64,000 nt of DNA from Photobacterium arenosum (GCF_014841115.1 NZ_JACYTP010000004.1:62001-126000); one strand, 5' to 3'. Shown: positions 23,933-34,230, counted from the first letter of the stretch. Numbers and translations are program-made. Notes: generated by a model not told the origin, from the sequence alone.

Positions 23933-25690
23933 TTAGACGGGGCGATTTAACAGCAATAGCTGAAGCTCCCGCTTCTCTTCGACTGATAAGCCGACGGTGT
24001 TCGATTTAGCCTGCAACTTCTCAATTTGTTGTGTGACGCATTGATCGATAACTTTATCCATCGCGTCAAAAAATACAGTGTGTAAACTGTCTTCATCGCT
24101 GCCGAGCGGTATTTCCCAGCTGGCCAAACGGGCCATCAGCGATGCTTGCTCGGTCTCACGCCAATCTTCTAGCAACTGTCCAGTTGTGATATTGGGATGA
24201 AGTCGACATTTATCAACTATTTTCAATAATAATTTTAAGCCCGCCAGCTCTGTGCCGGCGAAGTCATGAGTGTTCAAGCCCAGTTCAGTGGCAAAACCCG
24301 GGTTTTGCAGCAGCAGCGCAATCGCGATGCGCATCGGCGTACGCTTGATGGCGGGCTGAACCATTCTTACCGGCTTGTTGTCTCCGTGTTCGCTGATCAG
24401 CTGTTTGAGCTGCTCTTCATCAGGAAGACCGAGTTTTTGTCCTAAAACTTTCCGTAAGTATAGTCTCAGGGTGCCGCCCGGCACTTTGTCAATCAGTGGC
24501 ACAGCCAGCGTACTGAGCTTGGCTTTGCCTTCCCGGCTGCTGGTATCCACCTGTTGCAGCAGGGTGGTGAACAGGAAATCAGACAGGGTCATCGCCTGTG
24601 TGATGGCCTGCTCAAAGGCTTCTTTGCCATGCTGACGCACGAAACTGTCCGGGTCTTCACCGTCGGGCAGGAACATAAATTTCAGCTGGCGGCCGTCAGT
24701 CAGGTAGGGCAGTGCCTGCTCCATCGCCCGCCAGGCCGCATCGCGACCGGCGCGGTCACCGTCATAACAGCACACCACAGTACCGGTTTGCCGGAACAGG
24801 GTCTGAATGTGCTCCCCTGTGGTCGAGGTGCCCAGTGAGGCGACGGCATAGTCGACGCCGTATTGCGCCAGGGCCACTACATCCATATAGCCTTCGACGA
24901 CCAGAACGCGTTCAGGTTCCCGGTAGGTTTGCATCACCTGATACAAACCGTAGAGCTCGCGGCCTTTGTGAAAAATCGGTGTTTCCGGTGAGTTGAGATA
25001 CTTGGGCGTACCTTCGCCCAGTACCCGGCCACCAAACCCGATCACCCGGCCGCGGCGGTCGTGGATCGGAAACATAATCCGGCCACGGAAACGGTCATAG
25101 CGACGGCCTTGCTCGTTTTCGATCAGCATGCCGGCGCTGACTAAATCTTGCTGTGCCTGCTCGTTGCGGCCAAAACGGCTGCGCACCAGATCCCATTGGT
25201 CAGGCACATAGCCGATGCCGAACTGTTTGACGATCTCGCCAGACAGGCCGCGTCCTTTCAGGTAGTTAATCGCCACCTGCGCATCGCTCTGACGCAACAG
25301 CGACTGATAATATTGGGCGACCTGACCCATCAGGTCATAAAGGCTTTGTTTCTCTTGTCGCTTGATGCTGCTCTGGCCGCTGGTGCCTTGTTCGCGCGGA
25401 ATTTCAAGGCCAAGCTGAGACGCCAGTTCTTCGATGGCATCCACAAAGTCCAGCCGGTCGAACTCCATCACAAAATCGAGTACGTTGCCTTTTGCACCGC
25501 ACCCAAAGCAATAGTAGAACTGTTTATCGGGACTGACAGAAAAAGACGGGGTTTTCTCATTGTGGAAAGGGCAGCAGGCACCGTAGTTCTTGCCTTGCTT
25601 TTTGAGTTTCACCCGCGCATCAATTACATCGACTATGTCATGCCGTGAGATGAGGTCATCGATGAATGAACGAGGGATCTTTCCTGCCAT
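23933..25690 (-). CDS. dnaG: DNA primase
   Basis: Makes RNA primers for DNA replication. 585 residues: an N-terminal CHC2 zinc ribbon (CCPFHNEKTPSF to YYCFGCG), the RNA-polymerase core with TOPRIM fold (VVEGYMDVVAL, then CYDGDRAGRDAAWRA), and a C-terminal helicase-binding domain from about residue 430. It lies between yqeY and rpoD on the same strand; the 92-base gap to rpoD carries no clear terminator, so co-transcription is likely. Confidence 0.98.
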   Translation of the reverse strand: MAGKIPRSFIDDLISRHDIVDVIDARVKLKKQGKNYGACCPFHNEKTPSFSVSPDKQFYYCFGCGAKGNVLDFVMEFDRLDFVDAIEELASQLGLEIPREQGTSGQSSIKRQEKQSLYDLMGQVAQYYQSLLRQSDAQVAINYLKGRGLSGEIVKQFGIGYVPDQWDLVRSRFGRNEQAQQDLVSAGMLIENEQGRRYDRFRGRIMFPIHDRRGRVIGFGGRVLGEGTPKYLNSPETPIFHKGRELYGLYQVMQTYREPERVLVVEGYMDVVALAQYGVDYAVASLGTSTTGEHIQTLFRQTGTVVCCYDGDRAGRDAAWRAMEQALPYLTDGRQLKFMFLPDGEDPDSFVRQHGKEAFEQAITQAMTLSDFLFTTLLQQVDTSSREGKAKLSTLAVPLIDKVPGGTLRLYLRKVLGQKLGLPDEEQLKQLISEHGDNKPVRMVQPAIKRTPMRIAIALLLQNPGFATELGLNTHDFAGTELAGLKLLLKIVDKCRLHPNITTGQLLEDWRETEQASLMARLASWEIPLGSDEDSLHTVFFDAMDKVIDQCVTQQIEKLQAKSNTVGLSVEEKRELQLLLLNRPV

Positions 25691-25785
25691 ACAATGAGTG
25701 TTACCTGAAATTAACTGGGAAGAGATACAAACAAGCCGCGCATTCCCGAGAGGATAGCACGGCTTGCTGTAGAGTTGGGGCAGTT

Positions 25786-26229
25786 TTAACCGAGTTTGGC
25801 TTTGACCAATTGGCTAACTTTCCCCATATCGGCGCGGCCCTGCAGCTGTGGTTTAAGCACAGCCATCAGTTTACCCATGTCTTGCATAGTGCTGGCACCG
25901 GTGCTGGCGATAGCGTCTTCCAGCAGAGCGGCAACTTCGTCGTCGCTCAGCGGCTGAGGCATAAATTCTTCCAGTACGGCGATTTCAGCATGCTCAACAT
26001 CGGCCAGATCCTGACGGCCTGCGGCTTCATACTGAGCCACAGAGTCACGACGCTGTTTTACCATTTTCGTCAGTACTGCCACTATGTCGTCGTCGGTCAG
26101 AGTGATCTTCTCGTCGACTTCACGTTGTTTGATGGCAGCAAGAACAAGACGGATAGCACCCAGGCGAGCTTTGTCCTTCGCCTTCATGGCTGCTTTTTGT
26201 TCGTTCTTTATACTTTCGATTAGGGCCAT
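25786..26229 (-). CDS. yqeY: GatB/YqeY-domain protein
   Basis: 147 residues, a helical protein related to the tail domain of the tRNA amidotransferase subunit GatB (start ALIESIKNEQKAAMKAKDK, end ADMGKVSQLVKAKL). The family may bind tRNA, but no enzyme activity is established to my knowledge. In vibrios it sits between rpsU and dnaG, as here. The gap to rpsU is 24 bases. Confidence 0.93.
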   Translation of the reverse strand: MALIESIKNEQKAAMKAKDKARLGAIRLVLAAIKQREVDEKITLTDDDIVAVLTKMVKQRRDSVAQYEAAGRQDLADVEHAEIAVLEEFMPQPLSDDEVAALLEDAIASTGASTMQDMGKLMAVLKPQLQGRADMGKVSQLVKAKLG

Positions 26230-26253
26230 TACGCTGTCCTTGTTATCTGTAAA

Positions 26254-26469
26254 TTAGTACAGACGAACGCGACGTGCGTTTTCGCGAGCCAATTTTTTCA
26301 GGTGACGCTTAACAGCCGCTGCTTTAGCGCGCTTACGTACAGTTGTTGGCTTTTCGAAGTGCTCACGACGGCGAACTTCAGAAAGGATACCTGCTTTTTC
26401 GCAAGAGCGCTTAAAACGACGTAGAGCTACGTCGAACGGTTCGTTTTCACGTACTTTGACTACTGGCAT
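26254..26469 (-). CDS. rpsU: 30S ribosomal protein S21
   Basis: 71 residues, very basic, with the S21 signature [20 protein letters not shown] at residues 2-21 and the Arg/Lys-rich C-terminus ENARRVRLY. It binds the small subunit platform and helps initiation. It heads the rpsU-yqeY-dnaG-rpoD run and is divergent from tsaD. Confidence 0.98.
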   Translation of the reverse strand: MPVVKVRENEPFDVALRRFKRSCEKAGILSEVRRREHFEKPTTVRKRAKAAAVKRHLKKLARENARRVRLY

Positions 26470-26541
26470 GTAATACTCACCTCAGAGTGATTCGATTAAC
26501 GCTGATGATCAAAATTATCAGCTGATTAAAAATGGTGCGAA

Positions 26542-26571
26542 ATTCTAATCTGATCCGGGGTCATTTGTAAA
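26542..26571 (-). promoter_or_regulatory. Sigma70 promoter of the rpsU operon
   Basis: Minus-strand -35 TTTACA (26566-26571) and -10 TAGAAT (26542-26547), 18-base spacer, about 70 bases ahead of rpsU. Confidence 0.6.
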
Positions 26572-26684
26572 GCATTCTGCAAGTCAGAACTGGTGAAATT
26601 CTGTCAACAGCGGTAACATGCCCCTCCGATGTTCCGCACCGGCTTCGGCTTTCGGTTTGTAAGTATATAAGTATAGAGGTTGAT

Positions 26685-27701
26685 ATGCGTATCCTGGGCA
26701 TCGAAACGTCCTGTGATGAAACAGGCGTGGCGATTTACGATGATGAGAAAGGCCTGCTGGCTCATGAGTTGTACAGCCAAGTGAAGCTGCACGCCGATTA
26801 TGGTGGCGTCGTACCTGAACTGGCCTCACGGGACCATGTCAAAAAAACCATCCCGCTGATCAAGCAGGCGCTGGCCGATGCGGGTTTAACCCCGGCGGAT
26901 CTGGATGGCGTTGCTTATACCGCAGGCCCCGGCTTGGTCGGCGCCCTGTTAGTGGGAGCGACCATAGGCCGCAGCCTGGCGTATGCCTGGAATCTGCCTG
27001 CGGTGGCAGTACACCATATGGAAGGCCATTTGCTGGCGCCCATGCTGGAAGACAATCCCCCTGAGTTTCCGTTTGTGGCGCTGCTGGTTTCCGGCGGTCA
27101 CACCATGATGGTGGAAGTCAAAGGGATTGGCGAATACCGCATTTTGGGTGAGTCGGTTGATGATGCCGCCGGTGAAGCCTTTGATAAAACGGCCAAACTG
27201 ATGGGGCTGGATTATCCCGGCGGACCGCTGCTGTCAAAACTGGCCGATAAAGGCACGGCTGGCCGCTTTACTTTCCCGCGTCCGATGACAGATCGTCCGG
27301 GCATGGATTTCAGTTTTTCCGGCCTGAAAACCTTTGCGGCCAACACCATTCGTGGCAACGATGATGATGAGCAGACCCGGGCAGACATTGCTTATGCGTT
27401 TCAGGAAGCCGTGGTGGACACCCTGGCAATCAAATGTAAGCGCGCCCTGAAAGAAACCGGCTTTAAGCGTCTGGTGATTGCTGGTGGCGTGAGCGCCAAC
27501 AAGCACTTGCGTGCCGAGCTGGCGACCCTGATGGAAAAACTGGGCGGCGAAGTCTTTTATCCGCGTACTGAGTTCTGTACCGATAACGGTGCCATGATTG
27601 CCTATGCCGGGATGCAGCGCCTGAAAAATCAGGAAATCATGGATTTGAGTGTCAAAGCCCATCCGCGCTGGCCGATCGATACACTCAAGCCATTGCGCTG
27701 A
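26685..27701 (+). CDS. tsaD: tRNA N6-threonylcarbamoyladenosine transferase TsaD
   Basis: Transfers the threonylcarbamoyl group to A37 of ANN-decoding tRNAs, with TsaB and TsaE. 338 residues of the ASKHA/Kae1 fold: [14 protein letters not shown] at the start, the metal-binding HHMEGH motif, the phosphate loops SGGHTMM and [11 protein letters not shown], and [10 protein letters not shown] at the end. The gene is divergent from rpsU, the conserved arrangement in gamma-proteobacteria. Confidence 0.98.
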   Translation: MRILGIETSCDETGVAIYDDEKGLLAHELYSQVKLHADYGGVVPELASRDHVKKTIPLIKQALADAGLTPADLDGVAYTAGPGLVGALLVGATIGRSLAYAWNLPAVAVHHMEGHLLAPMLEDNPPEFPFVALLVSGGHTMMVEVKGIGEYRILGESVDDAAGEAFDKTAKLMGLDYPGGPLLSKLADKGTAGRFTFPRPMTDRPGMDFSFSGLKTFAANTIRGNDDDEQTRADIAYAFQEAVVDTLAIKCKRALKETGFKRLVIAGGVSANKHLRAELATLMEKLGGEVFYPRTEFCTDNGAMIAYAGMQRLKNQEIMDLSVKAHPRWPIDTLKPLR

Positions 27702-27742
27702 GGCGGCTCAAGCCGGTCAGGCAAGCGAGCACCGGATAACAC

Positions 27743-27786
27743 TTAACCGCCAGGACGAATCAGGGTTTCGACTGGCGGTTAAATTT
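27743..27786. terminator. Inverted repeat at the tsaD/plsY convergent junction
   Basis: TTAACCGCCAG (27743-27753) pairs with CTGGCGGTTAA (27772-27782), an 11-bp perfect stem with an 18-base loop. It overlaps the last codons of plsY. The loop is long and the T runs are short, so termination efficiency is uncertain. Confidence 0.5.
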
Positions 27787-28368
27787 ATGCCATATCTTAT
27801 ATTCTTTGCCGTCCAGCAAACGGCGGACATTCTCGTGATGGCGCAGAATGATCAGGCACGACAGCATAGCTACCGGCATGGTGTACTGAGGTTTGACCCA
27901 CCAGGTAAACATGGGTGCTATTAGCGCGGTGATCATGGATGCCAGCGAAGAATAGCCACACAACACGGCCACCACTAACCAGCTTGCAATCAGCATCCCG
28001 CTTAAATCCCAGCCAATCGGGGCCAGCGCGCCAAGTGCCGTCGCTACGCCTTTACCGCCACGGAAGTGGAAAAACAGCGGGTAAATATGCCCCAGACAGG
28101 CGGCAATCCCTATGATCCCCAGCAGAAAGGGGTTAATCCCCAGAAAATAGCTGATCCAGACCGGCAGCATGCCTTTGAGGATATCGCATATCAGCACCAG
28201 TGCCGCGGCACCCCGGCCGCCGATACGCAGGACATTGGTTGCCCCCGGATTACCCGAACCGCTGTCTCTTGGATCTGGCAGGCGGAACAGACGGCAAATC
28301 AGCACCGCACTGGAAACAGAGCCCAGCAGGTAAGCAGCGATAATGATCAGCAGCACCAATGGTGTCAT
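27760..28368 (-). CDS. plsY: Glycerol-3-phosphate acyltransferase PlsY
   Basis: Acylates sn-1 of glycerol-3-phosphate using acyl-phosphate made by PlsX. 202 residues, five or so membrane spans, with the three conserved loop motifs: [24 protein letters not shown] and [14 protein letters not shown] C-terminal region. It is convergent with tsaD and divergent from folB, as in E. coli (ygiH). Confidence 0.96.
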   Translation of the reverse strand: MTPLVLLIIIAAYLLGSVSSAVLICRLFRLPDPRDSGSGNPGATNVLRIGGRGAAALVLICDILKGMLPVWISYFLGINPFLLGIIGIAACLGHIYPLFFHFRGGKGVATALGALAPIGWDLSGMLIASWLVVAVLCGYSSLASMITALIAPMFTWWVKPQYTMPVAMLSCLIILRHHENVRRLLDGKEYKIWHKFNRQSKP

Positions 28369-28662
28369 AGCATCTCCAGTAAGCCCCTGACGTTGTTGTC
28401 ATCCGGGGAGCGGGTGTTTATGAGCCTGTACGCCACGGCCTTTTTGGTCGTCATGAAAGTGGTAAAAATGTGATTACTCAGCGCCCACGTCTGATGACAT
28501 TATGCATAACAGCTGTGGTATAGTTCATCCACTTTCAGGAGGCTGGCGTGTTTGAAACGCTGGGAGCCTGTTTTCTGTCATCAATATGATGAACTCGTCC
28601 CGATAATACGCACTTTTGCTCACATTGGGTATCCGACCTCTACACAAAATTAGCGATGGAAC

Positions 28663-29019
28663 ATGGATTCAGTATTTATCGAACATCTTGACGTTATCGC
28701 CTCTATCGGGGTGTATGACTGGGAGCAGGAAATTAAGCAGAAACTGGTGCTGGACCTGGAAATGGCCCATGACAACCAGCCGGCCGCTCTGGCCGATGAT
28801 GTGTCGCTGGCGCTCGATTATGCCGCCGTCAGCCAGACAGTCACCGAATTTGTGGAGCAGGGCCGCTTTCTGCTGGTCGAGCGGGTGGCAGAGGAAGTTG
28901 CCAGCCTGATCATGACACGTTTCAACGTACCCTGGATCAAAGTGACAGTGACCAAGCCGGGCGCAGTGCCGAATGCGCGCGGTGTTGGTGTGGTGATTCA
29001 GCGGGGACGCCGTGACTAA
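28663..29019 (+). CDS. folB: Dihydroneopterin aldolase
   Basis: Converts 7,8-dihydroneopterin to 6-hydroxymethyl-dihydropterin in folate synthesis. 118 residues: MDSVFIEHLDVIASIGVYDW with the conserved GVYDWE, then DYAAVSQTVTEFVEQ, LVERVAEEVA (catalytic Glu region) and KPGAVPNARGVGVVI (catalytic Lys). It overlaps folK by 8 bases, so the two consecutive pathway enzymes are translationally coupled. Confidence 0.96.
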   Translation: MDSVFIEHLDVIASIGVYDWEQEIKQKLVLDLEMAHDNQPAALADDVSLALDYAAVSQTVTEFVEQGRFLLVERVAEEVASLIMTRFNVPWIKVTVTKPGAVPNARGVGVVIQRGRRD

Positions 29020-29503
29020 GGTTTACATCAGCATCGGCAGTAATATCGATCGTGAGCACTATGTGCGTGCGGCGGTGGCTGAGCTGAAGCAGTTAGGATC
29101 CCAGTGTCGCGTTTCCCGTATTTTTGAAGCGGAACCTGTCGGTTTTGACGGTCCCGTTTTTTTCAATGGTGTGGTGGCTCTGGAGACAGATTTGTCGCTG
29201 AATGCCCTGCAACACAGGCTGAAAGATCTGGAAGTGCAGTATGGCCGTCAGCCGGATGCGGTGAAGAATCAGAACAGAACGCTGGATTTGGATCTGTTGC
29301 TGTTCGGCGATCGGATCAGCCCTGAAGCGCCTGCGCTGCCGCGAGCGGATATCTACAAGTTTGCTTTCGTTTTACTGCCGCTGTATGAGCTGAGCCCGCT
29401 GCTGGTGATACCGGGAGATGGACGCACTGTGGCGCAAATCTGGCAGGCATTCGACAAGCAGCAGGTATTAAGGCCGGTCGCGCTGCATTTTGACACAGTT
29501 TGA
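29012..29503 (+). CDS. folK: 2-amino-4-hydroxy-6-hydroxymethyldihydropteridine diphosphokinase
   Basis: Pyrophosphorylates 6-hydroxymethyl-dihydropterin, the step after FolB. 163 residues starting with GTG at 29012 inside the 3' end of folB. Motifs: YISIGSNI at the start, FFNGVVALET, and the metal-binding NRTLDLDLLLFGD. This is a second-type FolK placement next to folB, whereas enteric folK lies next to pcnB; a second copy elsewhere is possible. Confidence 0.93.
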   Translation: MTKVYISIGSNIDREHYVRAAVAELKQLGSQCRVSRIFEAEPVGFDGPVFFNGVVALETDLSLNALQHRLKDLEVQYGRQPDAVKNQNRTLDLDLLLFGDRISPEAPALPRADIYKFAFVLLPLYELSPLLVIPGDGRTVAQIWQAFDKQQVLRPVALHFDTV

Positions 29504-29595
29504 CAGCAATGCACTGAACTGTCAGGGAAACCAGAGGTCAATCCATTGGCGATACACTTTCTCGTATTATGTTTTCGAAGAGTTAAAGGTAAACA

Positions 29596-30402
29596 ATGAG
29601 TCATTTTGAAGCGTTCATGTTGGCATTGATCCAGGGGCTGACTGAATTTTTGCCGATCTCCAGTTCGGCGCATCTGATCCTGCCATCGCAGGTATTTGGC
29701 TGGGCAGATCAGGGTCTGGCTTTTGATGTTGCTGTGCATGTGGGTACGCTGGCGGCGGTTGTGATGTATTTTCGCAAAGAAGTGGTGTCTTTGCTGGCGG
29801 CCTGGTTGGCATCTATCTTCAAAGGCCACCGCTGCCGTGAAGCCAGTCTGGCGTGGATGATAGTGCTGGCGACCATTCCGGCCTGTGTGTTCGGTTTCTT
29901 TATGGCCGATATCATAGAAGTGTATCTGCGCTCTGCCTGGGTAATTGCGGTCACCACCATAGTGTTTGGTCTGCTGTTGTGGTGGGTAGATCGCCGTGCG
30001 AATCAAACCCGCGATGAGTATGATGCCAACGCCAAGCGTTCACTGTTTATTGGTCTGGCGCAGGCGGCGGCCATGATTCCCGGTACATCACGTTCAGGCG
30101 CGACCATGACAGCAGCGCTCTATCTGGGTTTTACCCGCGAAGCCGCTGCCCGTTTTTCGTTTCTGATGTCGATCCCTATCATCCTGCTGGCTGGCACGTA
30201 TCTGGGGACCAAGCTGGTTGAGAGCAATGCCCCGATTGATTTTGGCGGCTTAGGGATAGGTCTGGCGGTGTCTTTCATCAGTGCTTATGCCTGTATTCAT
30301 GTGTTCCTGAAGCTGGTAACGCGCGTTGGTATGCTGCCATTTGTGATTTACCGGCTGCTGCTGGGCTTTGGCCTGATCGCGTTACTGCTGAGCCAGCAGT
30401 AA
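29596..30402 (+). CDS. uppP: Undecaprenyl-diphosphatase (UppP/BacA)
   Basis: Recycles the lipid carrier undecaprenyl pyrophosphate for cell-wall synthesis and confers tolerance to bacitracin. 268 residues, multiple membrane spans. The active-site motifs are [15 protein letters not shown] near the N-terminus and [14 protein letters not shown] in the middle. A terminator follows at 30426-30452. Gene order folB-folK-uppP-cca is close to the E. coli arrangement. Confidence 0.96.
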   Translation: MSHFEAFMLALIQGLTEFLPISSSAHLILPSQVFGWADQGLAFDVAVHVGTLAAVVMYFRKEVVSLLAAWLASIFKGHRCREASLAWMIVLATIPACVFGFFMADIIEVYLRSAWVIAVTTIVFGLLLWWVDRRANQTRDEYDANAKRSLFIGLAQAAAMIPGTSRSGATMTAALYLGFTREAAARFSFLMSIPIILLAGTYLGTKLVESNAPIDFGGLGIGLAVSFISAYACIHVFLKLVTRVGMLPFVIYRLLLGFGLIALLLSQQ

Positions 30403-30425
30403 TTCAGCCAGAGCGAAATGAAAGG

Positions 30426-30452
30426 AAGCCGGACTTTGCTCCGGCTTTCTTA
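30426..30452 (+). terminator. Intrinsic terminator of uppP
   Basis: AAGCCGGA (30426-30433) pairs with TCCGGCTT (30440-30447) around a 6-base loop, followed by TCTTAT. Confidence 0.7.
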
Positions 30453-30458
30453 TGCGCT

Positions 30459-30510
30459 GAGATTGTGCCCTGAGCTTGTGTGTTGAGATTATGCACAGAG
30501 GCTGTGTGCT
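30459..30510. repeat. Degenerate tandem duplication of 26 bases
   Basis: Two copies (30459-30484 and 30485-30510) beginning GAGATTGTGCCCTGAG and GAGATTATGCACAGAG agree at about 20 of 26 positions. They lie between the uppP terminator and the end of cca. No function is evident. Confidence 0.5.
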
Positions 30511-30528
30511 GAGGTGATAAGCTATTTT

Positions 30529-31749
30529 TTAACGCCCCAGCACCTGCGCCGCTGCCTCGGCGCGGCGGATAGCCAGTTGTTCCTTGATGGCTGCGCCCTG
30601 GTAGCCCGCCTCAATGATGGGTTTTACTTCGACGGTCTGTACGGCCGCGAAGACATCCTGCAGAATATCGGCCTGCGGGTAGGGGTCGTCTTCAAACCCG
30701 GTCCGGCCGCGAATATCCGCCCGGCAGCAAATGGCTAGCTGTTCAACACGCTCCGGCTTTCGCCAGGCGTCTATCTGATCAAAGAGTCTGATAAAAGTGG
30801 CGGGGCGCATCTCTTGCGCGCGGTGTACTTTGGTGTGCTGAGCGCAGACCATGAGCGCGGTATCGCGATAATGGTTCGGCACTCTCAGGCGCTGGCACAG
30901 CTGGCGGATCACATCCATCCCCAGCTGGCAGTGCAGTTTATGGCTGGGCAGTTCAGCTTTGGGCGACAAGGCTTTACCCAGATCATGCACCTGGGCACTA
31001 AAGCGGATCACAGGATCGTCACTCAGCAGTGCCGCCTGATAGGACACCATCAGGGTATGGATACCGGTATCGATTTCCGGGTGCCACTTCTCGGGCTGCG
31101 GAACACCAAACAGCGCGTCGATCTCTGGCATTACGATGCCCAGTGCGCCGCACTGGCGCAGCACGGTCAGGAAGATATCCGGGCGCTCGGTATGCAGGGC
31201 ACGCTCCCATTCCTGCCACACACGCTCGGGCGTCAGGGCTTCCAGCTCACCGTCAGCTACCATCTCCTGCATCAGAGCCAGCGTTTCCGGTGCAACGGTG
31301 AAGCCCTGCGGGGCAAAACGGGCAGCGAAGCGGGCGACCCGCAAGACACGCAGCGGATCTTCAACAAAAGCCTGCGATACATGGCGCAACTGACGCTTTT
31401 CTATATCCTGCTGGCCCTGATAAGGGTCGAACAAGGTGCCATCCTGCGACTCGGCAATGGCGTTGATGGTCAGATCCCGCCGCATCAGATCCTGCTCCAG
31501 TGTCACATCCGGCGCGGCGTAGCATTCAAAGCCGGTATAGCCTTTGCCCGATTTTCGTTCGGTACGGGCCAGGGCATATTCTTCTTTGGTTTTGGGGTGC
31601 AGAAAGACAGGAAAATCGCTACCTACCTGGCTGAACCCTTGATCCAGCATGTGCTGAGGTGTGGTGCCGACGACCACCCAGTCTTTGTCTTTGACGGGTA
31701 ATCCCAGCAGCCGATCCCGTACCGCGCCGCCAACCAGATAAATATCCAC
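30529..31749 (-). CDS. cca: Multifunctional CCA-adding tRNA nucleotidyltransferase
   Basis: Adds or repairs the 3' CCA of tRNAs; the gamma-proteobacterial form also has phosphohydrolase activity through an HD domain. 406 residues: a class II nucleotidyltransferase head ([20 protein letters not shown]), [10 protein letters not shown], the flexible-neck helix region, and the HD motif [11 protein letters not shown] chose GTG 31749, which has AGGAG six bases upstream; the frame extends 19 codons further without a ribosome-binding site. The next gene to the right is divergent. Confidence 0.95.
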   Translation of the reverse strand: MDIYLVGGAVRDRLLGLPVKDKDWVVVGTTPQHMLDQGFSQVGSDFPVFLHPKTKEEYALARTERKSGKGYTGFECYAAPDVTLEQDLMRRDLTINAIAESQDGTLFDPYQGQQDIEKRQLRHVSQAFVEDPLRVLRVARFAARFAPQGFTVAPETLALMQEMVADGELEALTPERVWQEWERALHTERPDIFLTVLRQCGALGIVMPEIDALFGVPQPEKWHPEIDTGIHTLMVSYQAALLSDDPVIRFSAQVHDLGKALSPKAELPSHKLHCQLGMDVIRQLCQRLRVPNHYRDTALMVCAQHTKVHRAQEMRPATFIRLFDQIDAWRKPERVEQLAICCRADIRGRTGFEDDPYPQADILQDVFAAVQTVEVKPIIEAGYQGAAIKEQLAIRRAEAAAQVLGR

Positions 31750-31852
31750 TTTTCTCTCCTCGTCTTTTGTCAGTCTTGCCCCCGAAGGGTATACAATCGG
31801 TGTCACGAACGCTAATGTATCTCAGTTATTTTACTTCATCCCGGACGAAGAC

Positions 31853-34141
31853 ATGTACAAGGCATTTTTTGGCCTGACCGAAGCCCCGTTTTCGATTGTG
31901 CCCAGCGCACGATTTCTTTATCTCAGCGATCGCCACCGTGAAGCGCTTAATCACATGCTTGCCGGACTGACTGATGGCGGGGGGTTTGGGCTGCTCACCG
32001 GCGAAGTCGGTACCGGCAAAACCACAGTGCTGCGCGCCTTGTTATCCAAGCTGGGCGAGGAAACCCAAGTTGCTGTGGTACTGAACCCGGCGTTATCGGC
32101 CCATGAGTTGCTGGAAAGCATTTGCGATGAGCTAGGGCTGCAGGCGTCACCGCAAGACAGCTATAAGATTTTGACCGACAGACTGTACGGCCACCTTAAA
32201 GCCAATGATCAGGCTGGCCGCCATACCCTTTTACTGGTCGATGAAGCGCAGCATCTGCTGCCGGATGTACTGGAGCAGCTGCGTTTGCTGACCAACCTGG
32301 AAAATGATCAGCGTAAACTGCTGAAAGTGGTACTGGCTGGCCAGCCTGAACTGCAGCAGTTACTGCAGCAGCCGGGATTGCGTCAGCTGGCTCAGCGCAT
32401 TACCTCACGCTATCACTTGTTACCCTTAACCGAAGTAGAAGTGGCAGCTTACGTCCGTTTTCGTCTTGATCAGGTCGGTTGCGCTCACCAGATTTTCTCT
32501 CCTCAGGCACTGAAGACGCTGGCCCGGGTATGCGGCGGCATTCCGCGCCAGATCAACCTGGTGTGTGATAAAGCCTTGCAGCTTGCCTGCCGGGACAGCC
32601 GATATCAGATCAACCCTGAGCACATCAAGCAGGCCAGTGAGCTGGCACTGGGATGGGCGGTCGCCCAGCCCGCACAAGTTGCGGGGTCATCGCGCAACCG
32701 GCTGGGTTGGACCATTGCAGCGATACTGGCTCCGGCATTAATTGCGGCGGGCTACTGGGGCGGTGGCTGGGTAGCAGAAAATAAGCTGGGTGCAGTCGTG
32801 CAGGAAACGGCTGTGGTGTCTGCGCCTGCTGCTTCGGGCCATTCTCCTGAAACGGACCAAGCCCAGGCGCTGACGGCACTGGAAAAACGCTGGCAAGCTG
32901 TGCTGGCTCTGCAGCCGACGGAAAGGCAAGCCATGCAGACCCTGTACCAGCTGTGGGGCTATGAAGTCTCGCCCAGTCAGGCAAACTGTCTCAGCAGTAC
33001 GCGTATCGGTCTGACCTGTCAGCAAAGCAAAGGCGATCTTGCACAGCTCAGCCTGATCAATCGTCCAGCCATCCTGCCTCTGACCAATGACGATGGCGAC
33101 AGCTTTTATGCGGTACTGTACGCGCTCTGGCCGGGCGAAGCCGAGCTGATGCTGGGCGGAGAGCGGCTCAGAGTGAGCCGGGAGTGGCTGCAGGCGCACT
33201 GGCAGCAAGATTATACCCTGATGTGGCGTCCGCCGATGGGGGAGAGCACCAGCATCCGTTATGGTCAGCAAGGTAGCCGGGTGGCCTGGCTGGATCAGCA
33301 GCTTAACCGTTTACTGGGTGAGCCGGGCGTGGCCAGCAGAGACTTTGATCAAAGTGTGCTGGATAAGTTACGTCGTTTTCAACAGGCTCAGGGCTTGTAT
33401 GCCGACGGCATTGCCGGGCCGATGACGCTGATGGTACTGGACACTGCATTGTCGCTGCCCGGGCCGACATTGCATCAAGAGTACCGCACCGATGGTGATA
33501 CTGTTATTGGCGGACACCCTATGTCGTTTTTGCCGTTACCCAGGATAACTACCGAGGCCTTGCCGGCACCGGGTTTGCCCTTATACAGTAATGCAGAACG
33601 CAGTGCTTCTGAGGTCTGGCGGCCGTTAAACTCCTCTTCTGGCGAACAGCCCTTTGGCACAGCTGCCGGTAATACTGCTGTCATGGACACAACAGCAATG
33701 GACACCGCAGCCAGTGACAGCCAGATGAACTTTCTGGATTTGGATAAACTGGATTTGTCGGGCTTGTCGCCTGAGCTGGCCAATCGGCTGCATCAGGCAA
33801 TTGCTGCCACCGATCAGGCCGATACACCGGCCTTGGTGGATCCCAGAACGGTCACCGCAGCGGTTGTGAAACAAAAACCCTACGTAGCAGAAAATGTCAT
33901 GACGCTGGCAGACTTGCCTCAGGGCGTTCAGGCGCGTTTACCGGCCATCAACCTGCAGACTCATATCTATTCATCCAGTGCGGACAGTCGCTGGGTTAAG
34001 GTGAACAACCGTGAAGCTTACGAAGGGGATGAGGTTGCTCCTGGCGTGACGCTGGAGAAGATTGAGCCGCGTAAGGTGATTCTGGATTTTGAGCATATCC
34101 GGTTTGAAATGGCAGCATTGTCGCAGTGGCCGTCAGGGTAA
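31853..34141 (+). CDS. GspA-GspB (ExeAB-type) fusion protein for type II secretin assembly
   Basis: 762 residues. Residues 1-270 are an ExeA-type AAA ATPase: Walker A GEVGTGKTT (50-58), Walker B LLLVDEAQ (126-133), with FFGLTEAPFSIVPSARF at the start. One membrane span lies at about 285-305. The periplasmic part carries a peptidoglycan-binding domain (about 475-540, DKLRRFQQAQGLYADGIAGPMTL). The C-terminus (about 680-762, LPAINLQTHIYSSSADSRWVKVNN to PRKVILDFEHIRFEM) is a GspB/T2SSB-like domain. In Aeromonas ExeA and ExeB are separate proteins that place the secretin ExeD in the outer membrane; here they are one chain. A terminator follows. Confidence 0.88.
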   Translation: MYKAFFGLTEAPFSIVPSARFLYLSDRHREALNHMLAGLTDGGGFGLLTGEVGTGKTTVLRALLSKLGEETQVAVVLNPALSAHELLESICDELGLQASPQDSYKILTDRLYGHLKANDQAGRHTLLLVDEAQHLLPDVLEQLRLLTNLENDQRKLLKVVLAGQPELQQLLQQPGLRQLAQRITSRYHLLPLTEVEVAAYVRFRLDQVGCAHQIFSPQALKTLARVCGGIPRQINLVCDKALQLACRDSRYQINPEHIKQASELALGWAVAQPAQVAGSSRNRLGWTIAAILAPALIAAGYWGGGWVAENKLGAVVQETAVVSAPAASGHSPETDQAQALTALEKRWQAVLALQPTERQAMQTLYQLWGYEVSPSQANCLSSTRIGLTCQQSKGDLAQLSLINRPAILPLTNDDGDSFYAVLYALWPGEAELMLGGERLRVSREWLQAHWQQDYTLMWRPPMGESTSIRYGQQGSRVAWLDQQLNRLLGEPGVASRDFDQSVLDKLRRFQQAQGLYADGIAGPMTLMVLDTALSLPGPTLHQEYRTDGDTVIGGHPMSFLPLPRITTEALPAPGLPLYSNAERSASEVWRPLNSSSGEQPFGTAAGNTAVMDTTAMDTAASDSQMNFLDLDKLDLSGLSPELANRLHQAIAATDQADTPALVDPRTVTAAVVKQKPYVAENVMTLADLPQGVQARLPAINLQTHIYSSSADSRWVKVNNREAYEGDEVAPGVTLEKIEPRKVILDFEHIRFEMAALSQWPSG

Positions 34142-34201
34142 GGCTCACTATCGGCTTCAGCCGGAAAGTGTCAACCTTATTTAGGACGGGACAACGGAGA
34201 C

Positions 34202-34230
34202 AAAAAAGGCAGCTGAGCTGCCTTTTTTGT
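34202..34230. terminator. Bidirectional terminator between gspAB and ygiM
   Basis: AAAAAAGGCAGC and GCTGCCTTTTTT flank a TGA loop, with A and T runs on both strands between two convergent genes. Confidence 0.85.

Noticed and set aside
30814-31701. A 295-codon plus-strand frame opposite cca
   Set aside because: It lies wholly inside the cca coding sequence on the other strand, and nothing in it resembles a known protein.
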